Position numbers and translations under genes: made by a program | From: Bacteroidales bacterium | Lineage (GTDB): Bacteria; Bacteroidota; Bacteroidia; Bacteroidales; UBA932 | Direction of reading: 5' to 3' | DNA: 55,156 bases | NCBI GenBank assembly: GCA_017398335.1 | Contig: JAFQGK010000060.1 | Coordinates: 1-55,156, forward strand | Notes under the pieces: generated by a model | Database searches by the model: none | Seen by the model: the letters and a program-made list of their open reading frames with translations, nothing else | What the model was told of the DNA's origin: nothing | Part shown: positions 34,990-45,117 of the stretch, piece by piece | Numbering within the stretch: position 1 is the first letter of the stretch | Layout: each line of letters starts with the position of its first letter

Positions 34990-36705
34990 TTATTCTTCGG
35001 CCATAGGGATCTTGTTTGACGGATCCGGATTGTTTGTTTCATCTGTGATAGCAGTATTTGACTGGAACTCAACACGAGTCACCACGATATTCCATTGAGG
35101 AGAGCGTCCTTCTGTCGCCCCAAGGCGGAATACAGAAGGATGGTTTGAACCGGCAAACGCTCTGTTGATACCTACATCCAGACGTTTGTAATCAAACATC
35201 AGAATACCCTCGCCCCAGAACTCTATTCTCTTCTGAAGCATATACTCAGTCTTGAAATCCTCCCATGTCGAAGGATTCCTGTCATAACTTGAATAACGGT
35301 ACTCCTTCATAAAATCCTGAAGCAGCTTCACTCCCTCTGTAAACTGAAGATTTGCCTTTGCCTCCATTTCAATGAAATACATCTCCTCAATACGCATCAG
35401 ACAGTAATCTCCCGCGTTTCCGATATTGAAATCCGAACATTCTCCCTGAGCGGGGCGGAACTTGAGAGCCACATATGACTTTGCCGGCTGGGCTCCATTC
35501 AGGAAATTATCGCGATCTTCCTCGCTTCCGGCAAACTTATAGTCATAATAATCAGTACGTTCAGGGTCCAGCCATGAATGTTTGCGGAAATCGGCATCCG
35601 GAATCTGGTCATAAAGGGCACTAGCCGAGCCAAACTGAGCATATCTTCCATAACCCCAGGCGGCTTCTGCCGACATATGAGAGATATAGGTCAAAAGATT
35701 ATTGAGGACTTCGGAAGAAACCGTTATACCCCATATCCATGCATTCTGCGATGTACCGTTATTGAATCCGTTGGAAGGGTCCTCCCACTGAGCCTGAGTC
35801 AGAGGTGTCTTGCCGCTTTCATCAATCACCTTTCTGGCATACTCCGCTGCTTTTGCATATGCTTCATACTGAGTCAGAGGCAGAATATCCGGATTAGGGT
35901 TCACTCCCTTATTCTCCTTATAGGCAGCACCAAGCTCGATATATGCCCTGGCATAAAGTCCATAGACAGCCATAAGAGTCGGAGCCGTAAAGGTTGTCTT
36001 TGATTTGTCAAGATATTTCTCAGCCCTTGCAAGATCGTCAAATATGAATTTATACATCTCCTCTCTCGGAACTCTTGGATTTCCTTTGGTGTCATCGATT
36101 GTCGTATACTCATCAACGATAGGGACAGTCAGACCGGCTATATGTCTTACATCCGTATACTTGTTCAGTTTTGGTTCATAAAGTCTTGCAAGGTCGAGAT
36201 AGAACCATGCCCTGTAGGCATAAGCCTGGCCGATAATATGCTTGAACTCGACATCTTCCTGATCCGTTCCATTCTCATCAATGATAGGCTTCATGGAAGC
36301 GATCACGTCATTGGCAAGTCTGATCAACGTGTAGTAATAATCCCAGAAATAAGCACAATAAGTGTACTCGGATCCCTGAGCCATATTCATGTCATACGCA
36401 TAGAAGCGGTTGTAATATGGGTTGTCCGACATCGTTGCCAGATCCTCCAACATATGTTCCATGCGAAGATGGACTCCGGGTATACCGAAATCCGTATGGT
36501 CTCCATAAGAGCTGGCATAACCGGCAACTCCTGATGCATACAGAGTCGCAGGAATCGAATTTATCATCGACTTCAAGGCAGACTTAGATGCCGACACCTG
36601 TGCCTGGGTTACAGAACTTCCGATAGGAATCGTCTCCTCAATGCAGGATACTGCAGAAAGTACAGCGCAAACAGCTGATAAAATGACATTTAATATTCTT
36701 TTCAT
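34990..36705 (-). CDS. SusD/RagB-family surface lipoprotein (cassette C)
   Basis: SusD-type proteins form the lid over the SusC barrel and bind the substrate outside the cell. From the ATG at 36705 the protein is 571 residues with a lipoprotein signal (LSAVSC). It has the TPR-type helices of the family: GQAYAYRAWFYLDLARLYEP, then LTVPIVDEY, NPRVPREEMYKFIFDDLARAEKYL, and a C-terminal FWGEGILMFDYKRL. A TTG at 36720 would extend the frame but is not needed. It lies 16 bp after the partner susC and 21 bp before the large lipoprotein gene, and closely resembles the SusD at 40104-41789. Confidence 0.92.
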   Translation of the reverse strand: MKRILNVILSAVCAVLSAVSCIEETIPIGSSVTQAQVSASKSALKSMINSIPATLYASGVAGYASSYGDHTDFGIPGVHLRMEHMLEDLATMSDNPYYNRFYAYDMNMAQGSEYTYCAYFWDYYYTLIRLANDVIASMKPIIDENGTDQEDVEFKHIIGQAYAYRAWFYLDLARLYEPKLNKYTDVRHIAGLTVPIVDEYTTIDDTKGNPRVPREEMYKFIFDDLARAEKYLDKSKTTFTAPTLMAVYGLYARAYIELGAAYKENKGVNPNPDILPLTQYEAYAKAAEYARKVIDESGKTPLTQAQWEDPSNGFNNGTSQNAWIWGITVSSEVLNNLLTYISHMSAEAAWGYGRYAQFGSASALYDQIPDADFRKHSWLDPERTDYYDYKFAGSEEDRDNFLNGAQPAKSYVALKFRPAQGECSDFNIGNAGDYCLMRIEEMYFIEMEAKANLQFTEGVKLLQDFMKEYRYSSYDRNPSTWEDFKTEYMLQKRIEFWGEGILMFDYKRLDVGINRAFAGSNHPSVFRLGATEGRSPQWNIVVTRVEFQSNTAITDETNNPDPSNKIPMAEE

Positions 36706-36721
36706 ACCTAACCTAATCAAT

Positions 36722-39700
36722 TTAGAACATTATGTTCAGACCAAAGGAAATCGTCCTTACAGGCGAGTTGCCCTCATAGCTGGTACCTCCGGAGAAGCTT
36801 GTACGAGGGTCAAAACCATGACGACGTGACCAGTATACGATATTGTCACAAGTAGCATATATCCTGATCTTGTCAACCTTCACCTTGCGGGTGAGGTCTG
36901 AAGGGAATGTATATCCTATCTGAGCATTCTGAAAATTAAGGTAGCTGGCATCCACAAGGAACCTGTCTGAGGAACCGTTTATACTGAGGTCGGTGTCGCC
37001 ATAGTAGAAACGCGGATGATCTGAATCCGGATTTTCAGGAGTCCATGCATTAAGCACATCCACATGGAAGTTCTTTCCAACTGTTCCGCCTGGAGCTTCA
37101 AGGAAGTTTGCATAACCGGAGTCATATGAAAGTCCACCTACAGAATATGTGAAAGATGCCGAGATATCAAATCCATAGAAAGAGAAAGAAGTTCCGAAAC
37201 CTCCATAGAGCTTCGGAGTCGGATCATCACACAGATATTCTGTAGCCTCGGAATATTCTGAAGTCAAAGTCTGTCCAAGCACATTTCCATCCTTGTCCAG
37301 AACGTCCTTATAATATAGAGGCAGACCGTTGGTCTTGTCTATTCCGGCATACTTAGGCATAAGGAAAGTATTGAGAGGAAGACCTTCTCCTACATATTTG
37401 TTTCCTGACGCATATCCCTTATAACCTTCGATATCACGGTTCTTATGCGTATCCGGAAGCATGATGATCTTATTTGTGTAATGAGTCATGTTAAGATATG
37501 CATCCCAACGGAAGTTTCTCCTGTCAATCACAGCACCGTTCACCGCAAACTCGATTCCGGAGTTTCTCATATCACCGATATTGTCATAATAACCGCTGAA
37601 TCCGTACGAAATCGGAATCGTTACGAAATAAAGCATATCGGAAGTAAGTCTGTAGAAATATTCGACCGAACCGGAGATCCTTCCTCTGAGGAAATCGAAA
37701 TCAAAACCAGCATTGAAGTTGGTGTTGGTTTCCCAAGTGATGTCCGGATTACCGATGGAGCCTCTCTTGATACCGATCTCTCCGTCACTGTTAGTTATTG
37801 CATACATATCGGTATAGAGAAGGTCCGAGATGTTGTCGTTACCCTGGGAACCGATGGATGCCTTAAGTTTCAGCATATCAATCCAAGGGACTCTGAACCA
37901 CGGCTCCGAATTGATTATCCAGCCTCCGCCAAGCGACCAGAAGTTACCCCAGCGGTTATCAGGATGGAACCTTGACGAAGCGTCCCTACGGAAGGATGCA
38001 CTTGCAAATATCCTGTTCTCATAGTCGTACTGAGCCCTGAGGAAATATCCTTCATTGTTGTACTGACTGTATGCGGAACTTGCTGCCTGCATATCGATTA
38101 CAGCTCCTCCAAGTTCCGTATTGTTAAGCGAGAACATCTTGCTCTTCTGAGCACCGAGATTGACACCCGTTGACTTATACCATTCATGTCCGAGAAGGAC
38201 AGTGACATGATGCTTGTAATTGAAGGTTCTGTCCCAGTTGAGAAGCTGCTGGAGATTAAGATAGAAGGACCTTCCATGGCTCTTCGAGATTATTCCTCCA
38301 TTTGCAGCGAACTGGCCATAGTACATATTGCTGACCGAAGTGCTTCTTGTTTCATCGACTCCTATACCGGCATTGAATGTAAATTTGAAATCCTTAAGGA
38401 ACTTGACTTCGACGTATCCGGTGCCGTTGATGGCATTTCCTTCCGAATTGTTTGTATCGAGAGTGACCGTCCTGAGGGCATTCATGTTACCATTGATAGG
38501 ACGGGACAGGCCGGCATTCATTCCATCACCGAAGTCATACATCTCCAGACCATTGGAGTCTATCTTGATGCTGCCGTCCGCATTCCTCACATAGACCGGA
38601 TAAATCGGAGCAACTGACGTAGCATAGCTGAAAATGTTTCCTGAAGCATCTCCATTACCATTGTTCCAGTTGAAGTTGGTGTATCCGGCATTCATTCCGA
38701 TCTTCAGCCAATCCTTTGCCTGATAATCTGTCCTGATACGTGCAGTATAACGCTGCATGTCCTCTCCATCGATAATACCCTTATTGTTCAGATAACCGAA
38801 TGAAGCAAATATCTGTGCATTTCCTGTAGTACCTGCAACGCTGACATTGTATTCCTGCCTGAGTGAAGTCTTGTAAGCCTCCTTCATCCAGTCATCCGGC
38901 TGGAGGAGAAACCTTTCTCCCTTGTAATTCACGATTCTGCCTGGAGTCGCATTAGGATTGAGCCTGCCGTTAGTACCGATGAGACGCTGTTCGGCAGGAA
39001 CATTAAATGTAAGATAGCCGAGACCGCCATCGGTTGCAGGACCTGTAAGATTTGTTGCAGCCTTCAGATTCGCTTCTTCCGGCGTCATACCCTGTTCATA
39101 GCAATAGTAATTGTACAAGGCATTATAATGTGTCTCATAATACAATCCCGGGTCGGTAATATAGTCATAGCTCTCCAGGGCCTTTGTATTGATTCCCCAC
39201 TTAGCGTCAATATTTATCTTCGCCTCTCCCAGTTTGGCTTTCTTGGTTGTGATCATGATGACACCATTCGCACCTCGGGCACCGTACAAAGCATTTGAAG
39301 CGGCATCCTTAAGGACAGTCATCGATTCTATATCCGCTGCATTGAGATTGTTCATATCTCCGGAATAAGGGACGCCATCCACAACATAAAGAGGGGCGGT
39401 TCCCGCTGTAATAGAACTGATTCCACGAATCATGATGGAAGGAGAACTTCCCAGCGAACCTGATGGAGTGGTCATCTGTACACCGGCTACCATACCCTCC
39501 AGAGCTCTTGTCACATCTGATGACTGCGTCTTCTGGATATCAGACGACTTCACCACTGTTGCAGAACCTGTAAAGGACTCTTTCGTCGCTGTACCGAACG
39601 CCACAACTATGGTTTCCTCAATAGTCTCGGTATCTGGATCCATGGAAACATCGTGCTGGGCCTTACCTGCTACCTGCACCTCCACGTTCTTATAACCTAC

Positions 39701-39925
39701 TGATGAAAATACAAGGACACCATCTGCAGGGACTTGAATAGAATAGACTCCATCTCCATCAGTCATTCCGCCTGTCATCGTACCCTTTAGCTGGATACCT
39801 GCAAAAGGCACAGGTTCTCCAGTCGATGAATCCTTGACTTTACCGGTCACAGTCAGATTCTGGGCAAAAGCCAGATTGGATATCATAACCGCCAACACAG
39901 TAAGAATAAGCCTTATTTTTTTCAT
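36722..39925 (-). CDS. SusC/RagA-family TonB-dependent transporter (cassette C)
   Basis: The 1067-residue product begins with a signal peptide (1-21), a carboxypeptidase-regulatory-like domain (about 24-98) and a TonB-box segment TIVVAFG (near 105). The plug domain has LKDAASNALYGARGANGVIM and the rest is a large barrel ending in an aromatic residue (NIMF). It should import the oligomer captured by the paired SusD. An in-frame ATG at 40084 lies upstream of the predicted transcription start and encodes no signal sequence, so 39925 is the start. A promoter at 40056-40063 and a strong leader hairpin precede it. It aligns without gaps to the SusC at 41804-45004 over the first 130 residues. Confidence 0.94.
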   Translation of the reverse strand: MKKIRLILTVLAVMISNLAFAQNLTVTGKVKDSSTGEPVPFAGIQLKGTMTGGMTDGDGVYSIQVPADGVLVFSSVGYKNVEVQVAGKAQHDVSMDPDTETIEETIVVAFGTATKESFTGSATVVKSSDIQKTQSSDVTRALEGMVAGVQMTTPSGSLGSSPSIMIRGISSITAGTAPLYVVDGVPYSGDMNNLNAADIESMTVLKDAASNALYGARGANGVIMITTKKAKLGEAKINIDAKWGINTKALESYDYITDPGLYYETHYNALYNYYCYEQGMTPEEANLKAATNLTGPATDGGLGYLTFNVPAEQRLIGTNGRLNPNATPGRIVNYKGERFLLQPDDWMKEAYKTSLRQEYNVSVAGTTGNAQIFASFGYLNNKGIIDGEDMQRYTARIRTDYQAKDWLKIGMNAGYTNFNWNNGNGDASGNIFSYATSVAPIYPVYVRNADGSIKIDSNGLEMYDFGDGMNAGLSRPINGNMNALRTVTLDTNNSEGNAINGTGYVEVKFLKDFKFTFNAGIGVDETRSTSVSNMYYGQFAANGGIISKSHGRSFYLNLQQLLNWDRTFNYKHHVTVLLGHEWYKSTGVNLGAQKSKMFSLNNTELGGAVIDMQAASSAYSQYNNEGYFLRAQYDYENRIFASASFRRDASSRFHPDNRWGNFWSLGGGWIINSEPWFRVPWIDMLKLKASIGSQGNDNISDLLYTDMYAITNSDGEIGIKRGSIGNPDITWETNTNFNAGFDFDFLRGRISGSVEYFYRLTSDMLYFVTIPISYGFSGYYDNIGDMRNSGIEFAVNGAVIDRRNFRWDAYLNMTHYTNKIIMLPDTHKNRDIEGYKGYASGNKYVGEGLPLNTFLMPKYAGIDKTNGLPLYYKDVLDKDGNVLGQTLTSEYSEATEYLCDDPTPKLYGGFGTSFSFYGFDISASFTYSVGGLSYDSGYANFLEAPGGTVGKNFHVDVLNAWTPENPDSDHPRFYYGDTDLSINGSSDRFLVDASYLNFQNAQIGYTFPSDLTRKVKVDKIRIYATCDNIVYWSRRHGFDPRTSFSGGTSYEGNSPVRTISFGLNIMF

Positions 39926-39984
39926 TGGTTGTTTATAATTGTTAATATTTTGTCTTTTTGGATTACAGCAAAACCCATAAACTA

Positions 39985-40019
39985 GCACATAATCCTCTGG
40001 CAAACAGAGCATTATGTGC
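39985..40019 (-). promoter_or_regulatory. Strong hairpin in the leader of cassette C susC
   Basis: GCACATAAT (39985-39993) pairs with ATTATGTGC (40011-40019). After one C-C mismatch, CTCTG pairs with CAGAG, and the loop is GCAAA. It lies about 60 bp before the ATG and about 35 bp after the predicted transcription start. There is no T tract, so it is more likely a leader structure than a terminator of the upstream susD. Confidence 0.6.
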
Positions 40020-40055
40020 ATTTCACGCTCTTTAAAGCTAGATTTTCCCAAGCAG

Positions 40056-40084
40056 CAAAGATACGATTTTATATGGACAATCAA
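40056..40084 (-). promoter_or_regulatory. Promoter of cassette C
   Basis: CAAAGATA (40056-40063) reads TATCTTTG on the - strand, a perfect -7 box. A TTG at 40082-40084 (CAA on +) is 18 bp upstream. It would give cassette C a transcript of its own with a leader of about 125 nt. Confidence 0.7.
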
Positions 40085-40103
40085 ATAATTATTTTACTAT
40101 TAT

Positions 40104-41789
40104 TCATTGACCGTTCCACAGTATGAGTTTTCCTGACGGATCCGGATTATTTGTAGAAGTATCAATACCTGTATTATATTGAAATTCCCCATTCGTCACA
40201 ACGATGTTCCACTGAGGAGACCGGCCGTCACTGTTGAAGGCATATACTGATGATTCATTGGTGCCCGGATAACCTCTCGTTATACCTTTCCCAAGCCTTT
40301 TGTAATCATAAAAGACCACACCTTCTCCCCAGAATTCAACCCTCTTCTGAAAAAGCATCTCATCCAGAAAAGCATCCAGATCCGAAGCCGCACAGACATA
40401 GCTTCCATCAGTCACTCTCGTGTCCATAAACTTTTCAAGCAAGGCTTTTGCTGCCGCCACATCGGAATGTGCCACCGCTTCCATTTCAATAAAATGCATT
40501 TCCTCAACGCGCATCAAAGGATGATCGGCGCAATTGCCCGTCGCATAATCGCTGCACTCGCCCTGATAAGGTCTGAACTTGATATTCTGATAATCCACTG
40601 CCGGAGGATTCATCTCCGTTCCTTTCAGGAAATTCACCTTATCTGCATCTGTCCCTGAAAATCTGTAATCATAAGGAGAAGCATCTTCCGGTGCTGCAAT
40701 ATACTGCGGGTCCAGCCACGAATGTTTTCTGAAGTCCCCTTTGGCTATTGAATCATAAAAACGACGTGACGCACATATCTGGGAAAGCGGAGCATAGCCC
40801 CAGGTTCCTTCGGAAGAAACGTGAGCCGTATATGTCACGATATTGATAGTATTTTCACTGGAAGTCGTCAACCCCCATATCCATGAATCTGACGCTGCAC
40901 CATTGTTGAATCCGTTGACCGGATCTTCCCACTGTTCCTGAGTCAGAGGAGTCCTTCCGCTGGCAGAAATCGCCTTGCGGGCATATTCCGCCGCATTTGC
41001 AAAAGCTTCGGCATCCTCCGACCAGTAAGCTTTCTCAAGCCATGCACGGGCATACAGGCCATAAACCGCCGCCAATGTAGGCAATGTATAGTTCCTGACA
41101 GCCGGATCCAGAAGATCTTCTGCAGTAGAGAGGTCTGACATAATGAATTCATACATCTGTTCACGCGAAGCGCGAGGATTGTTCTTAGCCTGCTCCTCTC
41201 CAGTTCCTTCAGTAACGATCGGCACAGTCAGTCCCAATATCGAAGACACATCCGTATAAGCATTCTCCTTCGGTTCATAGAGTCTCGCCAGATCCAGGTA
41301 ACACATTGCCCTGTAGGCATATGCCTGTCCCAGATACTGAACCGCTTCAGGCGTTGCCGTTTCAGGATTGACAAGGGATATGATATCATTTGCCGCCTTT
41401 ATCCATTTGTAATAGCACTGCCAGAAATATGCGCAATAGATATATCTTTCTCCCTGGCTTCTATTCATTATATATGCATAGAAACGGTTGTAATAAGGAT
41501 TATCACCGGACGTCACCATATCTTCAAGCATAAAGTCCGTCCTCAGATGTATGGCTCCGATGCCGAAATCCGTATGATCGCCATACATGCTGGCCGAAGC
41601 CCACCCAAGCACATTGGAAGTCATCATCGAAGCTGGGATGGCATTGGCCATAGCTTTCAATGCCGACTCGGACCCGGATACCTGTTCCTGCGTCTGTACG
41701 CTTCCCTGTGGCAGACTTTCCTTGATGCAGCCTGCCGACAATAATACAGCAGACGCTAACACAACATATTGAATATAAATATTTTTCAT
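40104..41789 (-). CDS. SusD/RagB-family surface lipoprotein (pair B)
   Basis: From the ATG at 41789 the protein is 561 residues with a lipoprotein signal ending LLSAGC. Family features are QYLGQAYAYRAMCYLDLARLYEP, then LTVPIVTEG, NPRASREQMYEFIMSDL and FWGEGVVFYDYKRLGKG. ATG codons at 41804 and 41795 are also in frame; GGAGGAG, rare in this window, lies 7-13 bases before 41789 and favours that start. It is much closer to the SusD at 34990-36705 than to that at 50168-51808. Unlike the other two, it is not followed by lipoprotein, protease or lipocalin-like genes. Confidence 0.92.
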   Translation of the reverse strand: MKNIYIQYVVLASAVLLSAGCIKESLPQGSVQTQEQVSGSESALKAMANAIPASMMTSNVLGWASASMYGDHTDFGIGAIHLRTDFMLEDMVTSGDNPYYNRFYAYIMNRSQGERYIYCAYFWQCYYKWIKAANDIISLVNPETATPEAVQYLGQAYAYRAMCYLDLARLYEPKENAYTDVSSILGLTVPIVTEGTGEEQAKNNPRASREQMYEFIMSDLSTAEDLLDPAVRNYTLPTLAAVYGLYARAWLEKAYWSEDAEAFANAAEYARKAISASGRTPLTQEQWEDPVNGFNNGAASDSWIWGLTTSSENTINIVTYTAHVSSEGTWGYAPLSQICASRRFYDSIAKGDFRKHSWLDPQYIAAPEDASPYDYRFSGTDADKVNFLKGTEMNPPAVDYQNIKFRPYQGECSDYATGNCADHPLMRVEEMHFIEMEAVAHSDVAAAKALLEKFMDTRVTDGSYVCAASDLDAFLDEMLFQKRVEFWGEGVVFYDYKRLGKGITRGYPGTNESSVYAFNSDGRSPQWNIVVTNGEFQYNTGIDTSTNNPDPSGKLILWNGQ

Positions 41790-41803
41790 TTTCATCTCCT
41801 CCA

Positions 41804-44800
41804 TTAGAAAGTAATATTGACACCACCTGAAAGGGTCCTTACCGGCGAATTGACAGCATAATTCGTCGTGCCTGTAAAGCTATATCTCGGATCAAGTCCC
41901 TGACGGGACGACCAATAGAATATATTGTCACACAGGACATAGACCCTGAGTCTGCTTACCTTGAATTTATCAGTAATCTTCCGAGGGAGGGTATATCCAA
42001 TCTGAGCGCTCTGAAAATTAAGATAGCTGGCATCTGTCAGGAATCTGTCCGACTGGGCGGCGATATTCTCATCCAGATACTGGAAACGCGGGATTGATGA
42101 ATCTGTATCGTCAGGTGTCCAGGCCTGCAGCATGTTCTTGTGGATATTCGAACCTGTCGAACTGCCGGGAGGGGTCATCAGCGCCGCATAGCCGGAGTCA
42201 TAGGTCAATCCTCCGACAGAATATGTAAATTGGACAGAAGCATCGAAGCCATAGAAAGAGACAGATGTACCGAAACCACCGTAAATATCAGGAGTCGGAT
42301 CTCCGCATAGATAATCCGTCGCATCTGAATACACGGTAGTCGTCACACGTTCCCCGTTCTTTTCCTGATACCACATCGGAAGGCCGGTATCAACCTCCAC
42401 ACCGGCATATTTCGGCATATAGAAGGTATATATCGGGAGGCCTTCGCCATAATACCTTCCGCCGCTCTGATAGCCTCTGAAGCCTTCTACCTCCATCTTC
42501 TTATGTTCCTCCGGAAGCATGGTTATCTTGTTGGTATAATGAGTCAGATTGGCATTCACATCCCAGACGACATTCTTCCTCTGCAGAAGAACCGCATCTA
42601 CAGCCACCTCTATTCCGGAATTCCTCATATCACCGATATTGTCATAGTAGCCGCTGTAGCCCAGTGACAAAGGGACATTGAAAAAGAAGAGCATATCCTT
42701 GGTCTTTCTGTAGAAATACTCTACCGAACCTCGAATACGTCCGCTGAAAAGTTCAAAATCCACTCCGGTATTGAAGTTAAGATTTGTTTCCCAGGTTATA
42801 TCAGGATTTCCTTTGGTACGGAAAGCCACCGCCACATCACCTTCATTGTTGGAGATCTCGTAGGTATCCACATACAGATAATCGGGAATGCCGTCATTGC
42901 CTTGAGATCCGATTGACGCCTTCAGTTTGAGAAGATCGACCCAGTAGGCCTTGAACCACGGTTCATGGTTGATTACCCATCCGGCCCCTGCCGACCAGAA
43001 ATCACCCCACCTTCTGTCCTTATGGAATCTCGAGGAAGCATCCCTTCTGTATGATCCGCTGACAAAGACCCTGTCTGCATAGTCATATTGGGCACGGATG
43101 AAATAGCCCTCGTTATTATACTCAGTCCTTGATGACCCGGCCTGCTGCCCGTCAATGACGGCACCTCCAAGTTCCAGATTATCAATGGAAAACATATTGG
43201 TCTTGTATGCCGACACAGTCTCCGTGTTCCTGCTGTATGTCTCATGACCGAGCAGTACATCGACATTATGGACTCCGGCGAAAGTACGGTTATAATTCAA
43301 GAGCTGCTGAAGATTGACATAGAAACGGCGTTCATGCTCCTTGTAGAGGGTTCCACCGTTGGTAGCGAACTGACCGTAATACATATTGTTCATAGACGTA
43401 TGCCTTACGCCATCCACACCTGTTCCTACATTAAAGGTAAACTTGAAATCCCTCAGAAACTTCACCTCAGCATAAGCCGTTCCTGTGAAGGCGTTGCCTT
43501 CCGAAATGTTCCTGTCGAGAGTGATGAGTCTCAACGCATTGGCATTAGGTGCATTCGGACGTACCATTCCGGCATTCTTTCCGTCACCGAAATCATACAT
43601 CAGGAGTCCTCTGCTGTCCGTCATTATATTTCCGGAAGCATCGCGTATATAGACAGGATAGATCGGAGCCATGGAAGCCGCAAAGCCGAACACGTTTCCC
43701 ACAGAGCCGGCACTTCCCTCCTCCCCATTTCCATTATTGTAATCATAATTGGTATAAGACACGTTGGCGCCGACCTTAAGCCATTCCTTCGCCTGAAAAT
43801 CCGCTTTCAGGCGGGCTGTATATCTGTACATATCGGCCCCGTCAATGATTCCCTTGTTGTTCAGATAACCGAATGAAGCAAGAAAAGAAGCCTTGTCGAC
43901 TCCACCGGCGACACTGAGATTATATTCCTGTCGGAGAGACTGCCGGTAGGCCTCCTTCATCCAGTCATCAGGTATAAGAAGATAGTCCTTGCCGTTATGG
44001 TTCACGACATTGCCAAGAACCGCACGAGGATTTACCTTACCGTCAGGACCGATGAACGCCTCACCTTGAGGGACCGTAAACACCTGATAGCCAAGACCTC
44101 CACCCCTTACCGGCCCGGCAACTCTTTCAGAGGCCAAAGTACCGGCATCGGCCTGAGACATACCCTGCTTGTCCACATAGTAATTGTACAAAGCCTTGTA
44201 ATGCATCTCATAATATTGTGCAGGGTCCGATATTGTCTCATAGCTGCGGAGAGCCTTGGTATTCCACCCTAGCTTTGCGTCGAGAGTGACGGTCGCTCCG
44301 CGTCCTTTCGCCTTCTTTGTCGTGATCATTATCACTCCGTTTGCACCACGAGCGCCGTACAATGCATTGGACGCAGCATCCTTGAGTACGGTCATCGATT
44401 CTATATCGGATGGATTGAGATTATTGAGATCACCGGAAAACGGTACGCCGTCCACGACAAAGAGCGGTTCCTTGTCGACCGAGCCGGAAATGGTTCCGAT
44501 ACCACGGATACGTATGGATGGCGAAGATCCTAATGTTCCTGTAGATGTTGTCATCTGCACACCTGCCACCACACCATCTAGTGCCCTTGTGACATCCGAA
44601 GACTGGACTCTCGCTATCTCAGACTCCCCGACCACAGCTGCCGAACCGGTAAAGGATTCCTTTGTCGAAGTACCGAACGCAACGACAATGGTCTCGTCAA
44701 GCATCTGTGCATCCGGTTCCAAGGCTACCGAAAGCGTTTTCTGACCGGCAACCTGCCTTTCTATTGTCAGATATCCGATTGAAGAGAACACAAGCACCCC

Positions 44801-45004
44801 GTCTGACGGCACCGTAATCGAATAACTTCCTTGCGGATCGGCACTGACTCCCGTCATCGTACCTTTAAGATGAACGGACGCATATGGGACTCCCGTCCCG
44901 TCTGACGCATCCGTGACATTGCCGGTCACCGTAATCTGCTGGCCATACGCAACAGCAGACAACATAACCGACAACGCAGCAAAAATGATTCTGCTCGTTT
45001 TCAT
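41804..45004 (-). CDS. SusC/RagA-family TonB-dependent transporter (pair B)
   Basis: The 1066-residue product has a signal peptide (1-21), a regulatory-like N-terminal domain (about 24-98), a TonB-box segment TIVVAFG (105-111), a plug with LKDAASNALYGARGANGVIM and a full barrel ending NITF. Its match to the SusC at 36722-39925 is strong in all parts, including the GFDASVQFTYSVGG region near the C-terminus, so the two arose by duplication. No TAnnTTTG box is seen in the 113 bp upstream; expression may depend on read-through from cassette A or on a non-consensus promoter. Its stop overlaps an in-frame ATG of the following susD. Confidence 0.93.
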   Translation of the reverse strand: MKTSRIIFAALSVMLSAVAYGQQITVTGNVTDASDGTGVPYASVHLKGTMTGVSADPQGSYSITVPSDGVLVFSSIGYLTIERQVAGQKTLSVALEPDAQMLDETIVVAFGTSTKESFTGSAAVVGESEIARVQSSDVTRALDGVVAGVQMTTSTGTLGSSPSIRIRGIGTISGSVDKEPLFVVDGVPFSGDLNNLNPSDIESMTVLKDAASNALYGARGANGVIMITTKKAKGRGATVTLDAKLGWNTKALRSYETISDPAQYYEMHYKALYNYYVDKQGMSQADAGTLASERVAGPVRGGGLGYQVFTVPQGEAFIGPDGKVNPRAVLGNVVNHNGKDYLLIPDDWMKEAYRQSLRQEYNLSVAGGVDKASFLASFGYLNNKGIIDGADMYRYTARLKADFQAKEWLKVGANVSYTNYDYNNGNGEEGSAGSVGNVFGFAASMAPIYPVYIRDASGNIMTDSRGLLMYDFGDGKNAGMVRPNAPNANALRLITLDRNISEGNAFTGTAYAEVKFLRDFKFTFNVGTGVDGVRHTSMNNMYYGQFATNGGTLYKEHERRFYVNLQQLLNYNRTFAGVHNVDVLLGHETYSRNTETVSAYKTNMFSIDNLELGGAVIDGQQAGSSRTEYNNEGYFIRAQYDYADRVFVSGSYRRDASSRFHKDRRWGDFWSAGAGWVINHEPWFKAYWVDLLKLKASIGSQGNDGIPDYLYVDTYEISNNEGDVAVAFRTKGNPDITWETNLNFNTGVDFELFSGRIRGSVEYFYRKTKDMLFFFNVPLSLGYSGYYDNIGDMRNSGIEVAVDAVLLQRKNVVWDVNANLTHYTNKITMLPEEHKKMEVEGFRGYQSGGRYYGEGLPIYTFYMPKYAGVEVDTGLPMWYQEKNGERVTTTVYSDATDYLCGDPTPDIYGGFGTSVSFYGFDASVQFTYSVGGLTYDSGYAALMTPPGSSTGSNIHKNMLQAWTPDDTDSSIPRFQYLDENIAAQSDRFLTDASYLNFQSAQIGYTLPRKITDKFKVSRLRVYVLCDNIFYWSSRQGLDPRYSFTGTTNYAVNSPVRTLSGGVNITF

Positions 45005-45060
45005 AGACGTTTCTTTTAACCATTAATAACTAACACACTACAACCGAGAAACGCCCAAAT

Positions 45061-45095
45061 CAAAATCCGCACCTTTCCGGAAGAAAGATGCGGAT
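45061..45095 (-). terminator. Intrinsic terminator of cassette A
   Basis: On the - strand, ATCCGCA pairs with TGCGGAT (45065-45071 with 45089-45095), then one mismatch and CTTTC/GAAAG, with a 5-nt loop, followed by TTTTG. It lies 22 bp after the lipocalin-like gene and before pair B. Confidence 0.75.
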
Positions 45096-45117
45096 AACCC
45101 TATAAAGAGGTGGTATG

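Noticed and set aside
39926-40084. N-terminal extension of the cassette C SusC from an ATG at 40084
   Set aside because: It would begin upstream of the consensus -7 box and place the signal peptide internally; 39925 gives a normal SusC start.
40104-45004. Pair B as pseudogenes left from duplication
   Set aside because: Both reading frames are full length with intact signals, TonB box and C-terminal motifs.
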